NCBI RefSeq assembly: GCF_002072185.1
Contig: NZ_MVIW01000021.1
Span: forward strand, 1 to 55,984
Length of the DNA: 55,984 bases
Direction of reading: 5' to 3'
Source of the DNA: Actinomyces denticolens
Lineage (GTDB): Bacteria; Actinomycetota; Actinomycetes; Actinomycetales; Actinomycetaceae
This document shows positions 29,215 to 45,065 of the stretch, in pieces. The position numbers were made by a program, and so were the translations under genes. Positions within the stretch are counted from its first letter, which is position 1. Each line of letters begins with the position of its first letter. The notes under the pieces were generated by a model. The model did not search any database. It was not told the origin of the DNA and saw only the letters and a program-made list of their open reading frames with translations.

Positions 29215-31065
29215 TCAGGCCTCGACGAGGACCGAGACGCCGTCGCCCAAGTCGATGACGTCACCCGTGCGCAGCAGTGCCCTCTGGTGCTGGGTGAGGC
29301 GGCGCGGGGGCTCGGAGGGGCGCATGAGGATCGTGCCGTTCGTGGAGCCCAGGTCCTCGACGCTCAGATCCCAGTCGTCCAGCCTGACCGCGCAATGCGA
29401 CTTGGAGATCGCCTTGGAGGGGCTGATGACCGCCATGAGGCGCGGCTGCGGCTCACCCTCGGGGGTGTCCGACTTGGGCACGCGCCCGATGATGATGTCG
29501 CCGTCGATGGGCAGAGTGGTGCCGTCGGAGGAGTGCAGCGTGCCGAGCACGGGCCGGTTGACATGCCCGGTGCGGCTGGTCAGCGCCCCGCCGCACACTC
29601 GGCAGTGGGGGGCATGGATCGGGTTCGGGTGTCCCTCGGCGCAGAAGGCCGCGAGGACCTTCACCGCGTTCTCCGGGGCGGACCCGTCCTCGTCGGACGA
29701 GGAGTCCGCAACGGCGCCGACCGCCTGGGACGAGCGCTCGGCGGTGGGCCCCTCCTCGCCCGACGGCGTCGCCGCGGGCATGCCGGTCAGGGTCTGCCCG
29801 TCATGCGACCAGGCCTCAGCGGCCCTCTCGCCGACTCCCGACTCCGCCGCATCCGCCGCGCCACCCGAGCGGGCGGGCATCGGCAGGACCTGTGCGGGCT
29901 CGGCGGTGGCGGCGATCTCGGCCTCCGCGTAGGCCTCGAGCCTCTTCGCGGCGCGGGTGAGCTCGGACAGGTCGTTGACGGCGGGGACGTCGTCGGCTCC
30001 GATGGGCTCGACGGCGACGATCGGCTCGTCGCCGTCGGGCTGCACCTGAGCGGCATCGTCGCCCGTCCCGCTGTCGATGCCCGGGCGGCGCTCGGCCTGC
30101 CAACGGCTGATGACGGCGTCCTCGGGCGCACCCGTGGCGGAGAGCACCGGCGACTTCGCGGAGGGCGCCTCCAGCAGGGAGGGCTGTTGATCCGCGCCGA
30201 GCGGACCGGCGGCCCTCTCGTCCACGGCGCCCACGGGGGCGTCGGAGGCGGCGCCGGCGACGCCGTCCCTCACCGGGATGGGGCCGGTGGTCGCGGTCTT
30301 CTGGGGGATCCCCACGATCGCGTCGATCTCGGCGAGGTCGGCCTGCGAGGGCTCGCCGGCGACGGCGGAGGCGATCGGGGGCTGGGCGGCGGCCCGGCGC
30401 CCGGAGCGGCTGCGACCCTGGGGGCCCTCAGCACCGGCGGAGGCGGTAACGGCGGACTCGGCGGCAGCGGAGTCGGCGGAGGAGTCAGAGGAGTGAGTGG
30501 TACCAGCGGAACCCGCTGGTCCAGCCTCCTCGTCGTCGGAGGACGGTGTCTCCGAGCTGGATGACTTGCGGGAGCTCTCGGCCAGCGAGCCCAGGGCCAC
30601 GGAGGAGGCCGCGACGACGCCGGAGGCGACCGGCAGCGGGGCGGTGGCGGTGTTGACGGAGTCGGTGAGCTCCAGCCCGATGCCGCGCACCCCGTGGAGG
30701 CGGACCTCCTCCCAGGCGAGGACCTCGGGGGCGGTGATCGTGCGCATGCCCTCGTCGGTGTCGACGATGAGCTTGAGGCTGCCGCGCACGGCCGCGGTCA
30801 GCTCACCGTCCTCCACCACGGCGACGACGAACTCGGGCAGGTCGAAGACGCTCCCGCCGTGGGTGTCCATGAGCCCGTGAAGGAGATCGATGAGGGGCGC
30901 GCCGTCGAGCATCGAGGCCCAGAGCCGGGGGACGTCCTCGATGGAGGCCTGACCGCCGGGGGCGGAGGCGACGGCCGCGAGACCTCGATCGCAGATGGCG
31001 GTGCGGGTCAGTCCAGGGATATGGAGGGCGGCGGCATGGCCAGGGATGCTCTGCGCGTGCCTCAT
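29215..31065 (-). CDS. FHA-domain protein with zinc ribbon and long disordered linker
   Basis: A 616-aa cytoplasmic protein. Residues 1-145 form an ordered domain I cannot name; 150-470 is Ala/Ser/Glu-rich and likely disordered; a zinc ribbon follows (C475, H479, C488, C491), then a C-terminal FHA domain with GR (527-528), SKSH (554-557) and STNGT (574-578). FHA domains read phosphothreonine, so this is a likely target or scaffold of the adjacent kinase. It overlaps the phosphatase gene by 4 nt. Confidence 0.88.
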   Translation of the reverse strand: MRHAQSIPGHAAALHIPGLTRTAICDRGLAAVASAPGGQASIEDVPRLWASMLDGAPLIDLLHGLMDTHGGSVFDLPEFVVAVVEDGELTAAVRGSLKLIVDTDEGMRTITAPEVLAWEEVRLHGVRGIGLELTDSVNTATAPLPVASGVVAASSVALGSLAESSRKSSSSETPSSDDEEAGPAGSAGTTHSSDSSADSAAAESAVTASAGAEGPQGRSRSGRRAAAQPPIASAVAGEPSQADLAEIDAIVGIPQKTATTGPIPVRDGVAGAASDAPVGAVDERAAGPLGADQQPSLLEAPSAKSPVLSATGAPEDAVISRWQAERRPGIDSGTGDDAAQVQPDGDEPIVAVEPIGADDVPAVNDLSELTRAAKRLEAYAEAEIAATAEPAQVLPMPARSGGAADAAESGVGERAAEAWSHDGQTLTGMPAATPSGEEGPTAERSSQAVGAVADSSSDEDGSAPENAVKVLAAFCAEGHPNPIHAPHCRVCGGALTSRTGHVNRPVLGTLHSSDGTTLPIDGDIIIGRVPKSDTPEGEPQPRLMAVISPSKAISKSHCAVRLDDWDLSVEDLGSTNGTILMRPSEPPRRLTQHQRALLRTGDVIDLGDGVSVLVEA

Positions 31066-31946
31066 GAGGGATTCTCCTTGTTGCTGTGCTGCTCTCGCGT
31101 TCGGGGCAGCGTGTCGTGCTTCGTCGACGGGATCGTCGTACGGTCCACGTCCGGCGCGGTGCCCGGCACAGCGGACGGAGCGTGGGTAACATCGATGACA
31201 ATAACTGTCGCATTGTCCCTGCCACCAGCCCCCAGGGCAGTGGCGATCAGCGCATCCGCCGTCTCCTGGGGCCCCTGGCCTCGGTGAATGACCTCTGCAA
31301 GGGAATCGTCGTCAATCTCACCACTGACGCCATCGGTGCACACGATGAGGCGGTCCCCGGTCCGCGCGGGGATGAGGAAGTGGTCGGCGAGGGCCACGGG
31401 GCCGATGCCCGCCCCCAGCGCGCGAGTGATGACGTGGCGGCGCGGGGAGGCCTGCGCCTCGCCCGCGGTGAGCCGGCCCGAGGACATGAGCTCCTGGATC
31501 TCCGAGTGGTCCACCGTGATCTGCTCGACGCCGTCGGGCGTCATGCGATAGGTCCGCGAGTCACCGATATTGAGCACCCGCAGGCAGGGGCGCCCATCGA
31601 TGCTCGTGACGACGACGCCGCTCAGGGTGCAGCCCGGAAGACCCATGAGGGGGTCCCGGTCGGCGCCCAGGGCGTCGACGTCCCGCGCGGCGCGGCCCAG
31701 GCACTCCACGAGGGCGTCGCCGGTGATCTCCGGGGCGCCGATATGCGGGGCGAAGGCCGCCAGGGCGGTCCTGGAGGCGACGTCCCCGGCCTCGTGGCCG
31801 CCCATTCCGTCGGCGACGAGGAAGACGGGCGGGGCGGCGAGGTAGGCGTCCTCGTTGTGGCTGCGGGTCAGGCCGATATCGGAGGCGGCGCCATGGTCCA
31901 GGACGATCGCGCCGGCGCCCGCCCCGGAGCCGCCTGCTCGCGTCAT
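31062..31946 (-). CDS. PP2C-family protein phosphatase
   Basis: A 294-aa PPM phosphatase. Metal-binding motifs are intact: SHNEDAY (29-35), VADGMGGHEAGD (44-55), GDSRTYR, IVCTDGVSGEI and GGRDNATV. There is no membrane segment; about 40 extra residues follow the domain. It would reverse the kinase's phosphorylation. The start is 1 nt after the RDD-FHA gene stop, and the end overlaps the FHA gene. Confidence 0.92.
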   Translation of the reverse strand: MTRAGGSGAGAGAIVLDHGAASDIGLTRSHNEDAYLAAPPVFLVADGMGGHEAGDVASRTALAAFAPHIGAPEITGDALVECLGRAARDVDALGADRDPLMGLPGCTLSGVVVTSIDGRPCLRVLNIGDSRTYRMTPDGVEQITVDHSEIQELMSSGRLTAGEAQASPRRHVITRALGAGIGPVALADHFLIPARTGDRLIVCTDGVSGEIDDDSLAEVIHRGQGPQETADALIATALGAGGRDNATVIVIDVTHAPSAVPGTAPDVDRTTIPSTKHDTLPRTREQHSNKENPS

Positions 31947-31947
31947 C

Positions 31948-33897
31948 TCAGGCTTCCACTCGTGCCGTGCGCTCGCCCAGGCGGATCGTGGAGCCGACGG
32001 GCACGGGGACCATCATGCCGGGCAGGACCTGGGTGGCCGCGCCGTTGGGCTCGACGACGACCGTCCCGTTGGTGGACTGGAGGTCCTGGATGATGAGGCG
32101 ACCGCCGTCGTAGGTGATGACGGCGTGCGTCTTGGAGATGGAGAAGGCCGGGTCGTCCACGGGCACGGGCTGGGCCTGGGCCCAGGCGCCCGCGGCCACG
32201 GGGGCGCGGCCGATGAGGGAGGTCCCGCTGAGCTGCACCACCTGGCCGGTGTCGAGGGCGAGGCGGAGCGACGGCGCGCCGATCCCGGCCTGCTGCGCTG
32301 AGGAGCGGTCGAAGACGACGGTGGCCGCGGCGCCGGCGGCCTGGGCCTCGTAGGCGCCGGCGCTCGGAGCCTGGGGCATCGGGGCGCCGGCCTGAGGAGC
32401 CTGGAACGGCGCCGCCCCGGCGGGCTCGGCCCCCTGCGCGGGCAGACCCGGCTGCGCCTGCGGGAACGGCGACTGGTAGAGGTCAGTCGGCTGCTGCGGG
32501 TGGCCGGGCTGCTGGTAGGGCTGCGCGGGCTCCGCCGCCCCCGTCCAGTAGGGCTGCTGAGGGGGTTGCACGGCCTGAGGGGGCTGCTGGCCGGTCTGAT
32601 AGGCCTGCGCGAGCTGGTCCGCGTGGGCGTATCCCGGCTGGGCCTGCTCGGCCGGGCCCGGCTGGTAGGGCTGCTGGTACGACTGCGCGGAGGGCTGGAC
32701 CCCCTGCTGGTGGCCGGGCTGCTGGTACGGCTGTCCCGCTTCAGGGGCGGAGGGCGCCTGGTCCCAGCCGCCGGGCCAAGCGCCCGAGGCCGGGATGCCC
32801 TCGGGACCGGTCCGAGGCGCCTGCGGCTGAGCGGAGTGCAGCGCGGAGAGCCAGCCGGTCCCGGTGGGCGCCGACGCCTGCGGCTCGGGCGATGACCACT
32901 GCCCCGACGCCCCAGCGCCGGAGGGGGCGGCCGGTGCGGAGGGCGCCTGCGGGGCCCAGGCGGCCTGGGGCGGTTCCGGGACGGCGTGGGCCCCCCGGGG
33001 GGAGTCGGCGGAGGTGCCCTCGGCCTGGCCCGGTCCGCCCTCGAAGGCGGCGCGGGCCGATTCCTGATCGATGTACGCGGTCTGCGCCTGGAGGGGGGCG
33101 AGCATCTCGGCGGCGTCCGGGGCCGGTGCGAAGGACGGGCCCGCCTCAGCGGCGGGGGCTGCGTGGGAGAGCTGGGGGTCCTGCCCCGGCTGCCCGGCCT
33201 GCTGCCAGGGGGCCTGGGGTGCCGGGATCCCGGGGCCGGGGGCCTCACCGCGCGGGGCCTCCTCGGGACGGAGCTGCCAGTCGCCGGTCGAGGACTCGGC
33301 GCCAGTGGCGCCGCTCACCGGAGCGCCGCCCATCATGGCCGGGGGCGATCCGGCCTCGTTGTAGGCGGGCGCCACCGCGATGGGCTCCTTGCCCCAGGGC
33401 AGGGAGGCATTCTTGGCGTCGGTGGCGTAGATGTCAGTGACCCGGTCGAACCAGAAGCGGTTGTACTCGTCGCGGGTGAAGCCGTAGACGATGATGAGCC
33501 CCACCCCGGTGCCGCAGATGAGGCCTTGGATGATCTTCTTGATCGGGCCCTGCCAGCCGGGGTAGTCGGGGTAGGACCAGCGGACCCAGGTCACGCCGGC
33601 GATGCGCATGCCGGGCGTGGCGCCCTTCCTCATCAGCGCGATGAGCCAGTACTTGATGAGCGCCCACAGGAGGAGGAGCCCGCCGACCAGGCCCCCGATC
33701 ACTCCGCCGGTCGCGTCGGCGGCCATGATGCCGGCCCCGACGGCCGCGCCCACGACGAGGCCGAGCAGTCCCACGAGGATGTTGTCGAGCAGCAGGGCGA
33801 TGAATCTCGCTGACAGGCGCGCCGGCGGCGCGCTTGCGAGATGCGGCGGGAGCAGCCTGGTACCGCTGGTGCTGGAGAGGGTCATAGTCACGTCCAT
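31948..33897 (-). CDS. RDD-family membrane protein with C-terminal FHA domain
   Basis: A 649-aa protein: RDD domain with three membrane segments (about 24-165, with ARFIALLLDN and ATPGMRIAG), a Gln/Pro/Ala-rich linker (about 180-540) with many YQQP-type repeats, and a C-terminal FHA domain with GR (563-564), SISKTHA (586-592) and STNGT (608-612). It would hold a phosphothreonine-reading domain at the membrane. The start is taken as ATG 33897, with 33885 possible; the frame stays open to 34131 but upstream residues do not look like protein. Confidence 0.88.
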   Translation of the reverse strand: MDVTMTLSSTSGTRLLPPHLASAPPARLSARFIALLLDNILVGLLGLVVGAAVGAGIMAADATGGVIGGLVGGLLLLWALIKYWLIALMRKGATPGMRIAGVTWVRWSYPDYPGWQGPIKKIIQGLICGTGVGLIIVYGFTRDEYNRFWFDRVTDIYATDAKNASLPWGKEPIAVAPAYNEAGSPPAMMGGAPVSGATGAESSTGDWQLRPEEAPRGEAPGPGIPAPQAPWQQAGQPGQDPQLSHAAPAAEAGPSFAPAPDAAEMLAPLQAQTAYIDQESARAAFEGGPGQAEGTSADSPRGAHAVPEPPQAAWAPQAPSAPAAPSGAGASGQWSSPEPQASAPTGTGWLSALHSAQPQAPRTGPEGIPASGAWPGGWDQAPSAPEAGQPYQQPGHQQGVQPSAQSYQQPYQPGPAEQAQPGYAHADQLAQAYQTGQQPPQAVQPPQQPYWTGAAEPAQPYQQPGHPQQPTDLYQSPFPQAQPGLPAQGAEPAGAAPFQAPQAGAPMPQAPSAGAYEAQAAGAAATVVFDRSSAQQAGIGAPSLRLALDTGQVVQLSGTSLIGRAPVAAGAWAQAQPVPVDDPAFSISKTHAVITYDGGRLIIQDLQSTNGTVVVEPNGAATQVLPGMMVPVPVGSTIRLGERTARVEA

Positions 33898-34184
33898 CCT
33901 GATCGGCGCCGCCCGGCCAGTGGCTCGGAGCGCAGATTGCAGAGCCTTCCGCGCCTTGACAGGCCCGGAATCGGATGCGGCGCACCGCCGTCGTCCTGGA
34001 TGGATGACGGGAGTCTTCACCGATCCGTGATCCGAGCGTAGCGAGGACTGACCGCTCGCGCTCCCCCCACGAAGGGATGAGCCCGTCCGCAGACGTGGGA
34101 TATCTCGCCCTCCGGGCGGCTCCTGAACCATGAGGAGGGCGGAGGCGGCCCCTCAGAGCGTCACGGTGCGACAGCGCCGCGTCG

Positions 34185-35150
34185 TCACATACGGGCGGTG
34201 GGAGCCGGGACTTTCTCCACGGCGGCCGTGATGACCTGCGTGGCCGTGGCCCCGGCGAACTCGGCGTCGGGATCCATGACGAGGCGGTGCGCCCACACGA
34301 CCTCCGCGAGGGCCTTGACGTCGTCGGGCAGGACGTAGGCCCGTCCCTGGGAGGCGGCCCACACGCGGATCGCGCGCGTCATGGCGATCGCGCCGCGAGT
34401 GGACACGCCGAGCCGGGTGGAGGGGTTCTCCCGCGTGGCCTCGATGAGCGCGCCGATGTAGTCCAGGACGGCGGACTCCACGTGGTTCTCCGAGGCCAGG
34501 TCGGACATGGAGGCGACGGCGGAGGAGGAGATGACCGCGGAGATCGCCTGGGAGCGGTCGGGCCGGGCCGAGCCCGCGAGCACCTGGGTGAGGGCGGAGC
34601 GGTCCGGGTACCCCACGGAGGTCTTCATGAGGAAGCGGTCGAGCTGGGCCTCCGGGAGCCGGTAGGTGCCCGCCTGCTCCACGGGGTTCTGCGTGGCGAT
34701 GACCATGAAGGGGCGGCCCGCGTCGTGGCGGACGCCGTCGACCGTCACATGCGACTCCTCCATGACCTCCAGGAGGGCGGACTGCGTCTTGGGCGAGGCG
34801 CGGTTGATCTCATCGGCCAGGACGATCGAGGAGAAGACGGGGCCGGGGTGGAAGTCCCAGGAGCCGGTCTTCTGGTCGTAGACGGTCACGCCCGTGATGT
34901 CGCTGGGCAGGAGGTCGGGGGTGAACTGGATGCGCGAGTGCGTGCCCTGGACGGTGGCCGCGATGGCGCGGGCCAAGGCCGTCTTGCCGGTTCCCGGGGC
35001 GTCCTCCAGGAGGAGGTGCCCCTCGGAGAGCATCGTGGTCAGGGCGAGGCGGATGACATCCTCCTTGCCCAGGAGGGCCTGGCCGACGTTGTCGACCATC
35101 TTGCCGAAGGTGTCGGCGAACCAGGTCGCGTTCTCCTGGGTGATGGGCAT
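34185..35150 (-). CDS. MoxR-family AAA+ ATPase
   Basis: A 321-aa chaperone-like ATPase. Walker A is EDAPGTGKT, Walker B VLADEINRA, sensor 1 in ATQNPVEQ and the family's GTYRLPEAQLDRF follow. MoxR proteins usually sit beside DUF58 and transglutaminase genes; neither is present here, and the next gene is the RDD-FHA protein after a 287-nt gap. Target unknown. Confidence 0.93.
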   Translation of the reverse strand: MPITQENATWFADTFGKMVDNVGQALLGKEDVIRLALTTMLSEGHLLLEDAPGTGKTALARAIAATVQGTHSRIQFTPDLLPSDITGVTVYDQKTGSWDFHPGPVFSSIVLADEINRASPKTQSALLEVMEESHVTVDGVRHDAGRPFMVIATQNPVEQAGTYRLPEAQLDRFLMKTSVGYPDRSALTQVLAGSARPDRSQAISAVISSSAVASMSDLASENHVESAVLDYIGALIEATRENPSTRLGVSTRGAIAMTRAIRVWAASQGRAYVLPDDVKALAEVVWAHRLVMDPDAEFAGATATQVITAAVEKVPAPTARM

Positions 35151-35405
35151 GGCTGGTTTCCTGTTCGGGTCACGTACGAGAGGAGGCTAGGGACGGGAGG
35201 GCTCCATTGGAGCTCGGGCCCACTCCCGAGGCGCCCCGCGCGCCAGGCCCGCCTGTTCAGGGATGTGCGGACCGGCCTGTCACGGGATGCCTCCGTTCGC
35301 CACGGATTCTCGCACACTCGTGGGCGCCGACCGGGGCAGGCGCCGCCTCGCCAGGCCTCGAATTGGACTCAATGATGAATGCGCAGGTGAGGCGCCGCAA
35401 TCACT
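35151..35405 (-). other. moxR upstream region
   Basis: No gene seen. It holds the moxR ribosome site area and presumably a promoter for the signalling cluster, since rpoC is followed by two hairpins. I see no firm promoter. Confidence 0.35.
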
Positions 35406-35450
35406 GATGGCCGCGGGCCGGCCCCATTGAGGGTCCGGCCCACGGCCATC
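35406..35450 (-). terminator. Second hairpin after rpoC
   Basis: GATGGCCG (35406-35413) pairs with CGGCCATC (35443-35450), then GGGCCGG with CCGGCCC inside, making a 15-bp stem with a small bulge. Confidence 0.65.
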
Positions 35451-35460
35451 GTCACGCTCC

Positions 35461-35513
35461 GGGGCGGGGCGCGGCCCCCGGCTCAGCGAGCCCGGTGCCG
35501 TGCGCCCCGCCCC
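35461..35513 (-). terminator. First hairpin after rpoC
   Basis: GGGGCGGGGCGC (35461-35472) pairs exactly with GCGCCCCGCCCC (35502-35513), starting 8 nt past the rpoC stop. The large loop makes it weaker than the second hairpin. Confidence 0.5.
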
Positions 35514-35520
35514 GTGCCGA

Positions 35521-39477
<3,957 letters not shown>

Positions 39478-39496
39478 AGTTCCTACTTCCGATGGG

Positions 39497-43018
<3,522 letters not shown>

Positions 43019-43330
43019 GTGGGGATCCTTCCCTCAGTCCGGGGATCACTCTCGCGTCCGACGGCGTGGCTGACACCGGTTTTCCCCAGGATGACGCGGA
43101 TCGTGGCAAGACTCGTGGCAGGGCCCGACCGCGCCGTCCGAGAGGGCCATCGAGGACAGCACGCATACTGGACGCAAAGCGCTAGCGTACACGGCGGGAT
43201 TTGCACCTTCCACATCGGGACAAGACTCGATCTTGCGATTCCCGCCACAGTCACGCATACTGCCCCGCCGCGAGGGCGGCTTCTCCGCGCGCTGGCGGGG
43301 ATCGGGGTGGGTGGCGCCGGTGGGCCGCAC
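43019..43330 (-). promoter_or_regulatory. rpoB leader and promoter region
   Basis: No gene. rpoBC needs a promoter here since rplJL lies far away. A TACGCT hexamer at about 43184-43189 (minus strand) is a -10 candidate with a poor -35. Confidence 0.35.
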
Positions 43331-43460
43331 CGCTCGGCCGTCTTGAGCAGCGCCTGACCGTTGTGAGCACCGTCAGACCGTCGAGAGCAGCGCTCCCCGC
43401 GTTGCTTTCAACGGCCCAGTGCTGCTCAAGACGGCCCAGGGATGCTCTCGACGACGTGGT
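43331..43460. repeat. Mirror array of six 20-bp repeats
   Basis: Three tandem 20-mers on the left (43331, 43351, 43371) and three on the right (43401, 43421, 43441) in opposite orientation, around a 10-nt spacer. The shared core on the minus-reading side is CCGT(C/T), three variable bases, then AGCA. Outer pairs match best: 43336-43351 is the exact reverse complement of 43421-43436 (16 nt), and 43379-43389 of 43443-43453 (11 nt). It lies between rpoB and the second AbiEi-like gene. Confidence 0.8.
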
Positions 43461-43621
43461 CGCTGCGAGAGGAGGACTCTCACGGCAGGCAGGGCTCGCC
43501 CTGGCGGCCCGCCTTCCCGCCCCGCTGCGGCCCGGGAACCACAAGCGGCGCCACACAACGCCACGCACAGCTCTTCACAGCGCCCCACCCGGCTCCGCTC
43601 GCAACCGGTCATTCTGATCCC

Positions 43622-44692
43622 ATGCCCAGTGCCTTCGGCCTCGAGGTCGCCCTCCCCACGGTCATCCCCAGTACCCGCCATGAGGCGCCTCTGCCGGGGT
43701 CGGTGCCGCTCTCCAGGGGCCAGCACCTTCTGGCACGCGCTCTGCCCACCGTCTGGGAGCAGATGCGGGAGGTGAGCCTGGCGCGGGTTCTCGCGGTCGT
43801 GCGCAACTCGCCCGCGCAGACCGTTCTCACTCATGAGTCGGCCGCTCTCCTGCATGGCGCATGGATGGTGGCACGGGAGCCGGATGTTCACGCGACCTGC
43901 TCGGCGTCGGGCAGCAACCGTCCCCTCATGCTTCCCCGGGTGACCTACGTGGACGGGCGGGTGCGCCCGGGCAGCGCCCGCGGCGGGAGGCCCGGCCGCC
44001 AGGCGCGCGTGCGGCGCCACCGGATGAGGGTCGAATCGGGGCAGGTGGTCGTCGCCCATGGGCTGCGGGTCACCTCGATCCCCCGGACGATCGCCGACTG
44101 CCTCCTGGATCTCGACGGGCTCGCGGCCTTCGTCGTCGGCGACTCGCTCATGCGGGTGGCGGTGCGCCCGGATCGCTTCGCCCCCGAGCGGGATCCAGCG
44201 GGGTTGCGGGCGCTGCGCACCGAGGTGCGCGCCATCCTGGAGAGGTGCGGGCGACGCCGGCGAAAACGGCGGGCTCTGCGCATGTTGGAGTTGCTCAGCC
44301 CCTTCGCGGAGTCGCCAGGCGAGAGCCGGCTGCGCTACTTGCTCCTCAGGGAGGGCGTGCCGGTGCCCGTGGTGCAGGCGGCATTCGTGGTGGAGGGGCG
44401 GACGTACTTCACGGACTTCGGGTGGCCGGCACTGCGCCTGGGTGAGGAGTACGACGGCGAGGGCAAGTACGCCGCTCCCGGCGCCATCTCCGGGGAGCGA
44501 CAGCGCGAGCGCGACGCGGCCGACGCCGGCCGGGTCCTGGTGCGGGCGGCCTCGGCGCAGTTGTGCGATCCCCGAGCCCTGCTCGCCGATCTGCTGCGCG
44601 CCCTCCCCGACGACGCCGCCTTCCCCCTCGCCCCGCCCTTGGCTGGGGTGAGCCGCGTCGCGCCCGATCCCCGGCGTTCGCCTCAGCGCTGA
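43622..44692 (+). CDS. AbiEi-like protein with DUF559-like nuclease fold (paralogue 2)
   Basis: A 356-aa paralogue of the 12761-13864 product, also on the plus strand next to essential operons. It has the AbiEi-like part (LTHESAALLHGAW at 69-81; GLRVTSIPRTIADC at 147-160) and the nuclease-like part with E234, D265, E275/E276, D278 and K282. No partner toxin gene is present. The start at 43622 follows ATTCTGATCCC and lacks a clear ribosome site; an in-frame ATG further in (residue 48) is possible. The repeat array 160-290 nt upstream may control it. Confidence 0.7.
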   Translation: MPSAFGLEVALPTVIPSTRHEAPLPGSVPLSRGQHLLARALPTVWEQMREVSLARVLAVVRNSPAQTVLTHESAALLHGAWMVAREPDVHATCSASGSNRPLMLPRVTYVDGRVRPGSARGGRPGRQARVRRHRMRVESGQVVVAHGLRVTSIPRTIADCLLDLDGLAAFVVGDSLMRVAVRPDRFAPERDPAGLRALRTEVRAILERCGRRRRKRRALRMLELLSPFAESPGESRLRYLLLREGVPVPVVQAAFVVEGRTYFTDFGWPALRLGEEYDGEGKYAAPGAISGERQRERDAADAGRVLVRAASAQLCDPRALLADLLRALPDDAAFPLAPPLAGVSRVAPDPRRSPQR

Positions 44693-45051
44693 TGTCGGCG
44701 CCCGGCGCCCGGTACAGCGTCCGGGAGCAGGCTGTTGTCGGTGGGTATCTCTGTGGTTGTGATGACCGAGCCCCGCTGGATGCCGAGCGCCTTGGCCTGC
44801 CCTTCCTCCATCTCGACGACGGAGGTGGCGGAGACTCGGGGCGCGCCCATGCACCCGGGTCGGTGGGTGGTCATGGCGACGACACGCCCTGTTCTGGAGA
44901 GGTAGAGGACGTCGAGCGCGTACTTCATCCCGAAGCAGTGGATCCAGTTGCAGCGGGGGATCCAGAGGGCTCCGGCGATGCCGTCGGTGCCGAGAAGACC
45001 CTTGTTGCGCTCAGCCCGAGTGCGAGCCGTCCACACGCGGACCGAGGTCAC
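44683..45051 (-). CDS. DUF192 protein, 5'-truncated copy
   Basis: A 122-aa small protein covering almost the whole DUF192 domain (NKGLLGTDGIAGALW, CFGMKYALDVLYL, VVEMEEGQAKALGI). The second copy at 47124-47591 carries about 25 more N-terminal residues; here sequence similarity stops at 45051, where IS3 debris begins, so the gene lost its original start and can only begin at a GTG. Bases 44930-45051 are identical to 47398-47519. Expression is uncertain. Confidence 0.65.
   Translation of the reverse strand: MTSVRVWTARTRAERNKGLLGTDGIAGALWIPRCNWIHCFGMKYALDVLYLSRTGRVVAMTTHRPGCMGAPRVSATSVVEMEEGQAKALGIQRGSVITTTEIPTDNSLLPDAVPGAGRRHQR
44930..45051. repeat. 122-bp direct repeat, copy A
   Basis: Identical over all 122 bases to 47398-47519, inside the two DUF192 copies. 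Flanking parts of the same genes differ, so the identity is local. Confidence 0.85.
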
Positions 45052-45065
45052 ATGCCCAGAGGATC

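Noticed and set aside
33898-34131. N-terminal extension of the RDD-FHA protein up to 34131
   Set aside because: The extra 78 residues are Arg/Ser-rich with no fold, and they would reach close to the moxR stop; family members start near the RDD domain.
43331-43460. The 20-bp array as a CRISPR
   Set aside because: There are no spacers: the repeats abut, vary in sequence and reverse orientation in the middle. No cas genes are present.
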